A model generated the notes under the pieces. The model was not told the origin of the DNA. It was given only the letters and a program-made list of their open reading frames with translations, and did not search any database. The position numbers and the translations under genes are program-made. DNA of 35,726 nt from CAXPZW01 sp049594615 (lineage in GTDB: Bacteria > Bacteroidota > Bacteroidia > Flavobacteriales_D > Sanyastnellaceae), in NCBI GenBank assembly GCA_049594615.1, contig JBMYJR010000029.1, positions 1 through 35,726 on the forward strand. Reading direction: 5' to 3'. How positions within the stretch are numbered: position 1 is the stretch's first letter; every line of letters begins with the position of its first letter. This document shows, piece by piece, positions 23,930-29,877 of the stretch.

Positions 23930-24699
23930 AGGGTAGCGACGCGGTCGAGGAACTGTTGGAGTTTACGGCGCGAGATGGGCACTTCCACCCCGTTGCTTAG
24001 GATGGCGTAGTTACCGCTGGTGCGCTGAAATTCCCGCAGGTGGTGGGTGATGTTGATGATGTGCGATTTGTGGGTACGAAAGAACATCTGTGGGTTGAGC
24101 TTGTCCTCGTAGATCTTGATGGTTTTGGACGAGAGGAATTTGCGCCCTTCGGTCAAGAAGATGGTGGTGTAGCTCTCGCTGGCTTCCAGGTGAATGATGT
24201 CGCGGTTGTCCACGATGGCCATGCCGTCGCGGGTGGGGATGACGGTTTTTTCCATGCCGCTGCCCAGCGCAATGCGCTCGATCAGCTCCTTGGTGTTGCC
24301 AACAGGACCCGATTCGGCATCCGGCGCACTCACGCGGCGCTTGACCGCTTTGCCCACCGCCTGTTGCAACTCTTCGATGTTGATGGGCTTTTCCAAGTAG
24401 TCCACCGCTTCTTGCTTGATGGCTTTGAGGGCGAACTCGTCGTGGGCGGTGGTGAAGATCACATCAAAGGCGCGGTCCTCCACCTTGTTCAGCAGCGAGA
24501 AACCGTCGCCTCCCGGCATCATCACATCCAAAAACACCACGTCGGGTTGGTGTTGGTCTATGAGTTCAAGCCCATCGTTGGCGCTGGCAGCGAGGCCGAG
24601 CACTTCGAGCTCCGGACAGAAGTCGTCCACGAACATTTTGAGGTTTTCGCGGGCAAAGGCCTCGTCATCAATGATGATGCAGGTCATGCGTGGATCCAT
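23926..24699 (-). CDS. LytTR-family response regulator, cognate to the adjacent kinase
   Basis: From the ATG at 24699 the product has 257 residues: a receiver domain (CIIIDDEAFARENL, phospho-acceptor Asp58 in VVFLDVMMPGG, the TTAHDEFALKAI switch region and the lysine in LEKPINIEEL), a linker, and a C-terminal LytTR DNA-binding domain (~155-255; DIIHLEASESYTTIFL, FFRTHKSHIINI). The stop overlaps the GTG of the kinase gene, so regulator and sensor are translationally coupled. The open frame extends to 24765, but the receiver fold starts at the chosen Met or at Met5. The upstream gene is a close paralogue, and the gap between them holds a direct repeat (24774-24804) that may be a LytTR site. Confidence 0.93.
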   Translation of the reverse strand: MDPRMTCIIIDDEAFARENLKMFVDDFCPELEVLGLAASANDGLELIDQHQPDVVFLDVMMPGGDGFSLLNKVEDRAFDVIFTTAHDEFALKAIKQEAVDYLEKPINIEELQQAVGKAVKRRVSAPDAESGPVGNTKELIERIALGSGMEKTVIPTRDGMAIVDNRDIIHLEASESYTTIFLTEGRKFLSSKTIKIYEDKLNPQMFFRTHKSHIINITHHLREFQRTSGNYAILSNGVEVPISRRKLQQFLDRVATL

Positions 24700-24773
24700 A
24701 TTGAACAGCGGTTTCCTCCAAGGTAGGATTCTTCGGGGCGAATTCCGGGGACAACTGACCAACACCCCGATTG

Positions 24774-24804
24774 GCGCAGGGAACCGTAGGCTATGCGCAG
24801 GGAA
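24774..24804 (-). promoter_or_regulatory. 10-bp direct repeat with 21-bp period, candidate LytTR operator
   Basis: On the minus strand TTCCCTGCGC occurs at 24804-24795 and again at 24783-24774, separated by 11 bases. LytTR regulators typically bind two ~9-base direct repeats about two helical turns apart. The pair lies 75-105 bases upstream of the RR start, ahead of a one-mismatch -7 element (TACCTTGG, 24718-24725). Confidence 0.45.
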
Positions 24805-24807
24805 AGG

Positions 24808-25602
24808 TTACAGCCCCCGCACCATGGACAGGAACCAGCTCAACTTTGCACGGGCCACAGGCACCTGGCTGCCGTCCACCATGCGCACTAAATGGCCGTC
24901 TTTGTTGAGGTACTCCTTGAGGTGGGCCAGGTGGATCACGTGAGACTTGTGGATGCGCACGAACTGCTGGTCTTTGAGCAAGTCTTCATACACGCGTAGG
25001 GTCTTGGTGTCCAAGTAAGTGGACCCGTCGGTGAAGTGGAACTCAGTGCAGGAATCGGCGGCTTCCAACCGCACAATATCGGCCACATCCACCATGCGAA
25101 ATCCGCGGTTGTGGTACAAGGTCAGCCGCTGCGGCTTGCCTTGGGTGCGAATGGTGTGTTGCAACTCATCCAACGAAGCCGCGTACTGCTCCCGCGAAGG
25201 GGGCGAAGTCATCAAGGCCTTGTGCACATCCACCAATTTGCGCACGGCGTACTGCAGATCTTCAATGTCGATCGGCTTAAGCACGTAGTGCACTGCGCTG
25301 GCGTTCAAAGCGCGGATGGCGTAATCCTTGAACGCGGTGACAAACACCACCTGAAAATTGCGGCTGGGCAGCCGGGCCAGCAGGTCAAACCCTTCTGCGC
25401 CACTGGGCATGCGGATGTCCAGAAAGAGCACATCGGGCGAGGTTTCGCTGATCACCGCGAGGCCTCCCTCCACCCCTGCGGCCTTGCCGACCACGTGTAC
25501 TTCTGGGCAAAACTCCTCCAACAACAGCTCGAGGTTTTCGCGGGCGAGGCGTTCATCGTCGACCAAGACAGCACGCAAAGGCGCCTTTAAAGATGCTTCC
25601 AT
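24808..25602 (-). CDS. LytTR-family response regulator (second, tandem paralogue)
   Basis: This 264-residue protein has a receiver domain (AVLVDDERLARENLELLLEE, phospho-acceptor Asp62 in VLFLDIRMPSG, VTAFKDYAIRAL, and the conserved lysine in VLKPIDIEDL) and a C-terminal LytTR domain (ADIVRLEAADSCTEFHF, FVRIHKSHVIHLAHL). The N-terminal halves of this and the next regulator share the pattern ARENL...FCPE, so they look like a tandem duplication. No second sensor kinase is adjacent, so it either shares the propeller kinase or answers an unlinked one. It is the first gene of the minus-strand regulator/kinase cluster and is divergent from the small gene at 25666. Confidence 0.92.
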   Translation of the reverse strand: MEASLKAPLRAVLVDDERLARENLELLLEEFCPEVHVVGKAAGVEGGLAVISETSPDVLFLDIRMPSGAEGFDLLARLPSRNFQVVFVTAFKDYAIRALNASAVHYVLKPIDIEDLQYAVRKLVDVHKALMTSPPSREQYAASLDELQHTIRTQGKPQRLTLYHNRGFRMVDVADIVRLEAADSCTEFHFTDGSTYLDTKTLRVYEDLLKDQQFVRIHKSHVIHLAHLKEYLNKDGHLVRMVDGSQVPVARAKLSWFLSMVRGL

Positions 25603-25665
25603 GTAACCTGTGGGGGATTTCGGGCGTATACGTGGGACCGAATTACCTCAACTAACTTACACAAC

Positions 25666-25917
25666 ATGCGCTGGTTCTCCAACCCCCTCAAAGTTCGGCT
25701 GAACGATAGCCAGGACACCCTCAGCGTGGATTACACGCCCTCAGGATCCAAACCCCTGTTTGACATTTGCGACGCAAACGGCCGCATCATTAAGAGCGGA
25801 AAATGTGTCCCGGGCAGCACCCGAGTCAAGGTGAGCGATTTGCTCAACTCGGTGTATGTATTGCTTGTGCTCGACGGCGACCGCATCCGCACCCGGCGGT
25901 TTGAGATCAGCCGCTAG
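25666..25917 (+). CDS. Small protein resembling a stand-alone T9SS type A C-terminal sorting domain
   Basis: The product has 83 residues and no signal peptide. The segment PLFDICDANGRIIKSGKCVP followed by TRVKVSDLLNSVYVLLVLDG and RIRTRRFEISR has the rhythm of a type A sorting domain (ydxxGrlvkxg ... dlsxLxxGvYvlxvxdgxxxxtkrfxv). The N-terminal RWFSNPLKVRL would be its NP-start strand. Genuine sorting domains sit at the end of exported cargo, so a free cytosolic one is unexpected. It could be a remnant of a lost cargo gene, a decoy, or a diverged regulator. No strong -7 element is visible. Its TAG abuts the reverse-strand stop of the metalloprotease gene with no base between. No function is assigned. 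Confidence 0.6.
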   Translation: MRWFSNPLKVRLNDSQDTLSVDYTPSGSKPLFDICDANGRIIKSGKCVPGSTRVKVSDLLNSVYVLLVLDGDRIRTRRFEISR

Positions 25918-28062
25918 TTACGGGCACGTGGTGCCTACGTCCGCTACAATGGCCAGAATATCTGCGGTGTCAGTTTTGCCGTCGCCAGTAACGTCTCCTG
26001 GGCAGGAGAGCAAGCACCCAAAATCACTCAAAACAAATAGAATGTCTGCAATGTCGATGCTGCCGTCGGTGTTGACGTCGGTCGGGCACAGATTCAAGCA
26101 CGGATCTGGGGCTACGAAAACCGCATTCACCGTTGCCGTGCAGCCAGGCTCAGCGGTAAAGAATGCGGTGACATCCACTGCAGCTCCATCACTGATGAGG
26201 CCGCTTACGTCGACCCCTTCCAAGGTGGCTCCGGAGAAGGGGTAATCCACCCCGTTCACATTCAGTGATCCCGACCCCGGAGGGTTGATGTAGCCAATGA
26301 TCAGTTCTTGCCCGTAAGTATCGTCTGCAGGATCACACGGGGTCTGTAGGCCTGCGACAATGCTGTTGATGCTACACGGCTCGGTAGTCACTTCCCAGAA
26401 GGTCACGCCCACATCGCCCTGGCCACCAATGAAGGTGAAGGGCGCAAGGCCATCCACAAACGTACCCGTTGACCACGCTCCTGCAGCGCCGGCCTGGGCT
26501 TCACGTGCTTGGCCCGCAGCACCCCATTGGATGTAATCGATCAGTCCTGACAGGAAGGCCGTATTGGCTCCGGGATTGAATACAGCCACGTCGCCAGTAG
26601 TATTGCCTCCCAGCGCCGGCCAATCCAACAGCACCACCTCGTCGGTGCTCAATACAATGTCTCCAGAAGCCGGTACCAACGTGCTGGCCAACACATCTAC
26701 CCCGTTGAGCGAGAGGATGTAATTGCTGACGTCGGTATCACAGGCTCCCCAGTTCTTGAGCGCGATTTGCGCCCCAGCAGGATCCACATAGTCCAATCGG
26801 ATATCGGCACAACATGGCGCCGGCGCGGTCCAAAATTCCGGGGCCGAAAAGGTGCACGAAGGGAAGTTGGTGAAGAACACATCGATGTCCACCGGTTGCC
26901 CGTCGGCGGGTAATCCGTTGATGGTGATGAGCTGTGGGCTGCTGAACACAGGGTACTGGTTACCATTGATGTCGATGAACCCTGTAGATGGGCTGTTCTC
27001 GTAGGTGATGATCAGCTGCTGCGAGTACGTGTTGCTCCCCGGATTGCAGGAGAACTGGGTGCCCAACTGCACATTGGTGATGGCGCACCCGCCCACTTGC
27101 CAGGCCATGTCCAGAAACATACCATATGTGATCGGCCCCGGGGTATGGATGGCCTCTGACGCCCCGATCTGCGGGGTCATGAGTGAGTTTTCATTGCCCG
27201 ATGGGTAGGTGCCCTCGTTGAGGTGGCTGAAGCTGGAGCCGCCGTTCCAGGAACTTGGAGCGTACAAGCGAGGACGGTTACCACCGTTATTCGCAATGCC
27301 TTCTGCACCGTTCCAGTAGAGTTGATTTCCGGTCAACTGCGAACCCAATGCCGTGGTTCCGCTGGCAAAGGTGTCGATGTCGGTGCCGCCTTGGTTCTCG
27401 ACAAAGGTGTCGTAGACGTAGTTGCTGCCACCCGAACCCAAGAAACCTGTACCACCAGAGTAGCCCGCCGAGCCAATGAAGCCCAACCCGTGACCCAACT
27501 CGTGGAGTACTACAGACACAAAGTCGTACTGGCCGCCAGGGGTGTTCCCGTCGGTGCCGTAATACCAGTTGAACGCACTGTTGAAGAAGCAGTTTACGTC
27601 GGCCTGCCCGGGTGACAAATCGGTTTCAGCCAAGCTGTTGGCCAACGCACTTGGGTACCAAGTATTGAGCAAGGGTGCTCCCGCGAAGTTGCGCTGAACA
27701 GTGGAGGGACCGGCCGAACCGAGCACGCCTGCACCCAAGGTGGTGAAGGTGGCGTCGATCACAATGTTCTCGCTGGAGGTCAAGTTGGCGGCCCAAATGT
27801 CTACCGCGTACTGGAAGGCGTTTTGCGCCGCGGTGGTAAAGCCGGTGTAGTTCACGGTAATGTTCACCGAACGCGCCGCACCGAATACGAAATCCGCGGG
27901 CGGCGGGATGAAAGAGAACTTGTCCTCCGGGTCGGCCATGAGCTGGCACTGGTCGTGCGCACACGCTTCTGCGTAGTTGCCCAGGCCACAGATCTTTTGG
28001 GCGGTTGTACCGAGGCTAAGAATGGCCGCGGTCAATAGGGTCAGGGTGTACTTAGCAATCAT
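25918..28062 (-). CDS. Secreted zinc metalloprotease-like protein with lamin-tail-like and dockerin-like domains
   Basis: From the ATG at 28062 the product has 714 residues. A signal peptide (MIAKYTLTLLTAAILSLGTTAQ) is followed by a protease-like domain with HELGHGLGF (His187, Glu188, His191), the zincin HExxH motif; I could not identify the third zinc ligand with confidence. Two similar ~95-residue modules follow (about 320-415 and 555-650), sharing the pattern C(N/D)P...Y.Q(Q/E)LII.Y.N.P.(T/S)G and ending in ..APC-type turns. Between them lies a region resembling a lamin-tail domain (VLLDWPALGGNTT, IDYIQWGA). The C terminus (~656-714) has two EF-hand/dockerin-like repeats (DVNTDGSIDIADILFVLSDF and DVTGDGKTDTADILAIV). 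No T9SS sorting domain is seen. A longer start at 28143 is rejected because it precedes the signal peptide and crosses into the divergent promoter region. Confidence 0.82.
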   Translation of the reverse strand: MIAKYTLTLLTAAILSLGTTAQKICGLGNYAEACAHDQCQLMADPEDKFSFIPPPADFVFGAARSVNITVNYTGFTTAAQNAFQYAVDIWAANLTSSENIVIDATFTTLGAGVLGSAGPSTVQRNFAGAPLLNTWYPSALANSLAETDLSPGQADVNCFFNSAFNWYYGTDGNTPGGQYDFVSVVLHELGHGLGFIGSAGYSGGTGFLGSGGSNYVYDTFVENQGGTDIDTFASGTTALGSQLTGNQLYWNGAEGIANNGGNRPRLYAPSSWNGGSSFSHLNEGTYPSGNENSLMTPQIGASEAIHTPGPITYGMFLDMAWQVGGCAITNVQLGTQFSCNPGSNTYSQQLIITYENSPSTGFIDINGNQYPVFSSPQLITINGLPADGQPVDIDVFFTNFPSCTFSAPEFWTAPAPCCADIRLDYVDPAGAQIALKNWGACDTDVSNYILSLNGVDVLASTLVPASGDIVLSTDEVVLLDWPALGGNTTGDVAVFNPGANTAFLSGLIDYIQWGAAGQAREAQAGAAGAWSTGTFVDGLAPFTFIGGQGDVGVTFWEVTTEPCSINSIVAGLQTPCDPADDTYGQELIIGYINPPGSGSLNVNGVDYPFSGATLEGVDVSGLISDGAAVDVTAFFTAEPGCTATVNAVFVAPDPCLNLCPTDVNTDGSIDIADILFVLSDFGCLLSCPGDVTGDGKTDTADILAIVADVGTTCP

Positions 28063-28174
28063 GGATAAAGCTTCAGTCAGATCAGTAAAACAGGAACACC
28101 AAGATAGCGCTTTTACACCGATCGGAGGTTTATGAACATCCACCGTGTGTTTTTCACCATTCGCCCGGAGACAC

Positions 28175-28204
28175 TTGGCAAACCGTTTTGGTTGACTAAT
28201 TTTG
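28175..28204 (+). promoter_or_regulatory. Bacteroidota promoter of the XRE-S24 regulator gene
   Basis: TTG at 28175-28177, a 19-base spacer, and TAATTTTG at 28197-28204 match the -33/-7 consensus exactly. The ATG at 28210 begins five bases past the -7 element, so the transcript should be leaderless or nearly so. Confidence 0.75.
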
Positions 28205-28210
28205 TTAGCA
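28194..28210 (+). promoter_or_regulatory. Palindromic operator candidate over the -7 box and start codon of the XRE-S24 gene
   Basis: GACTAA-TTTTG-TTAGCA is an inverted repeat (CTAA/TTAG arms, 5-base centre) covering the -7 element; its last A is the first base of the start codon. A repressor bound here would block RNA polymerase, which fits autoregulation. The arms and spacing match the palindrome upstream of dinB at 20280-20296. Confidence 0.55.
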
Positions 28211-28992
28211 TGTCATTTTTGGCAGAAAATCTCCGCGTACTTCGCAAACAACAAGGGCTCACACAAGCCCAATTTGCGGAGAAGATTGGCAGCAACCGCT
28301 CGGCCATAGGCGCCTATGAAGAAGGACGCGCAGACCCTCGTCTGAGCACCCTCACGCTCATGGCGCGCTACTTTGGCGTCACCATTGACGACCTCATCCT
28401 CACCCAAATGACCACGGAAGGTTCTCGCAAGAAGAACCACCTGGACATGCCCCTGCGTGTGTTGCCAGTAGCCGTAGATGGGCAAAAGGACAACAGCTCA
28501 TTGCTCAGTTTGGTTCCCGATCGCGCAAGCGCAGGTTACACCGGCGGCTTCGCAGACGCTGAATTCATTGAGGAATTGCCCCTGTTGCAATTGCCCTTTG
28601 AGGAGCTCCGCCACAGCCAGACCCACCGCGTATTCCAGATTGATGGCGACAGCATGCTGCCCATCCCCAATGGCGCCTACATCATTGGCGCATTCGTAGA
28701 ACAACTGGAGCGCATGCGCCCGGGCCAGTGTTACATCTTGGTGACCCAAACCGACGGCCTGGTGTACAAACGCATGGGGCCACTCAACGCCGCAGCGGGC
28801 ACCGTGGAGCTCATCTCAGACAACCCGCAGTACGAGCCCTACGCGCTGGAACTCAGTGAGGTCCGCGAAGTATGGGAAGCGCAAGGCTACATCTGTTTTG
28901 ACTTGCCGGATCAAGGGGCCTACACGCCCGACCTCGCAGAGATGAAGACCATGCTCGCCGATCTGCAGGCCAGCGTTCGAAAAATGCAGTGA
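28210..28992 (+). CDS. XRE-family regulator with C-terminal S24 (LexA/UmuD-like) peptidase domain
   Basis: From the ATG at 28210 the product has 260 residues. The N-terminal HTH_3 domain (FLAENLRVLRKQQGLTQAQF ... GSNRSAIGAYEEGRADP, residues 3-60) is followed by a linker and an S24-type domain. The possible self-cleavage Ala-Gly is at residues 108-109 (SAGYT). The Ser nucleophile motif GDSMLP gives Ser148, and the general-base lysine in LVYKRM is Lys187. All three elements of LexA/CI-type autoproteolysis are therefore present. The C terminus is a short coiled coil (MKTMLADLQASVRKMQ), perhaps for multimerisation. Such proteins are damage- or stress-responsive repressors; many Bacteroidota lack classical LexA. 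The start at 28210 is preferred over 28132 because a full promoter lies between them. The stop abuts that of nfuA on the other strand. Confidence 0.92.
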   Translation: MSFLAENLRVLRKQQGLTQAQFAEKIGSNRSAIGAYEEGRADPRLSTLTLMARYFGVTIDDLILTQMTTEGSRKKNHLDMPLRVLPVAVDGQKDNSSLLSLVPDRASAGYTGGFADAEFIEELPLLQLPFEELRHSQTHRVFQIDGDSMLPIPNGAYIIGAFVEQLERMRPGQCYILVTQTDGLVYKRMGPLNAAAGTVELISDNPQYEPYALELSEVREVWEAQGYICFDLPDQGAYTPDLAEMKTMLADLQASVRKMQ

Positions 28993-29640
28993 TCAGGCGT
29001 CTTCGGCCACCACTTCTTCCACCACATCCAAATTGGCTTTCAGCAGTGTTTCGATGCCGCCTTTGAGGGTTTGCGCGCTTGAGGGACAACCGCTGCACGC
29101 ACCGCGCATTTGCACGTACACCTTGCCTTCGTGAAAGGCCTTGAAATCAATCGCGCCGCCGTCTTGCTCCACCGCCGGGCGTACAAACTCGTCCAAGAGG
29201 AACTTGATTTGCTCGTCGTGCTCGGTGGGTGAAAACTGGCTGTAATCGATGGCCGATGCCTTCTGGGCAAAGGGAGCTTCTTCGACTTCACCGGGGTCCG
29301 AGGCACCGGTCAGGTTTTCCGGGATGGCGGTGACCGCATCCTGGTTTTCCATGAGCCAGTCGCGCACGTACTCACGCAGTTGCTGCACAATCATTTCCCA
29401 ACCGAGTGAATCGTCCTTGGTGACGGTCACAAAGTTGCCGCTGATGAACACCGACTTCACAAACGGGAAATGGAACAACTCTTCGGCCAATGGGGAGAAG
29501 CCCTTGGTTTGTTCGGCCGAGGTGAATTCCACCTGGTGTCCGCCGGTGATCAGCAGCCGGTCTGCGGCAAACTTCATGGTGGACGGGTTGGGCGTCATTT
29601 CCGCGTATACGGCGGTTGGGATTTTCTTGGTCTCAGACAT
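28993..29640 (-). CDS. nfuA: NfuA/NifU-like Fe-S cluster carrier protein
   Basis: This 215-residue protein has an N-terminal Nfu_N (scaffold-like) domain (AEMTPNPSTMKFAADRLL, residues ~13-95) and a C-terminal NifU domain (FLLDEFVRPAVEQDGGAIDF ...) with the cluster-binding motif MRGACSGCPSS, cysteines 182 and 185. Such carriers deliver 4Fe-4S clusters to target enzymes in the cytosol. It is encoded downstream of dsbD, separated by repeat copy B. The only promoter-like element immediately upstream is GAAATTTG (29645-29652, one mismatch). Its TGA abuts the TGA of the convergent XRE-S24 gene. Confidence 0.93.
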   Translation of the reverse strand: MSETKKIPTAVYAEMTPNPSTMKFAADRLLITGGHQVEFTSAEQTKGFSPLAEELFHFPFVKSVFISGNFVTVTKDDSLGWEMIVQQLREYVRDWLMENQDAVTAIPENLTGASDPGEVEEAPFAQKASAIDYSQFSPTEHDEQIKFLLDEFVRPAVEQDGGAIDFKAFHEGKVYVQMRGACSGCPSSAQTLKGGIETLLKANLDVVEEVVAEDA

Positions 29641-29712
29641 GGTGCAAATTTCGGGAAACTGCGCTCAGCGTACCTGTCAAAGGATGCAAAGGTTTACCGG
29701 CGACGTGCGGAT

Positions 29713-29870
29713 CCCCCCGCGGGCCTCGGCCCCTCGCCCCCGCCTCCACTCACCTGCCAAGCGTTAAACGCTCAACACGAGCAAGGTCCGCGCGCATCCA
29801 CCCACAATTCCTAGCGCAGGTGCCATCTACGTTGTGAATGGTTCAGTTGGCTTTGTAGTTGACCTTGACA
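29713..29870. repeat. Dispersed intergenic repeat, copy B
   Basis: This is the partner of copy A at 20362-20517, in the same orientation. It shares the GC-rich block (29713-29744), the CCACTCACCTGCC block, and the block ending CAAGGTCCG; relative to copy A there is a 2-base insertion after GGTCCGCGC. It lies directly downstream of the dsbD stop (29878) and upstream of nfuA (29640), again between the end of one minus-strand gene and the start of the next. Several short open frames pass through it but are Gly/Arg/Pro-rich and differ between the copies. Confidence 0.85.
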
Positions 29871-29877
29871 ACCCGGA

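Noticed and set aside
28063..28143. 27-residue N-terminal extension of the metalloprotease
   Set aside because: A typical signal peptide starts at the Met at 28062, and signal peptides need to be N-terminal.
28132..28209. 26-residue N-terminal extension of the XRE-S24 regulator
   Set aside because: A full -33/-7 promoter lies inside it and the HTH domain starts right after the ATG at 28210.
29470..29837. Plus-strand frames through repeat copy B and antisense to nfuA
   Set aside because: They differ between the two repeat copies and have no domain.
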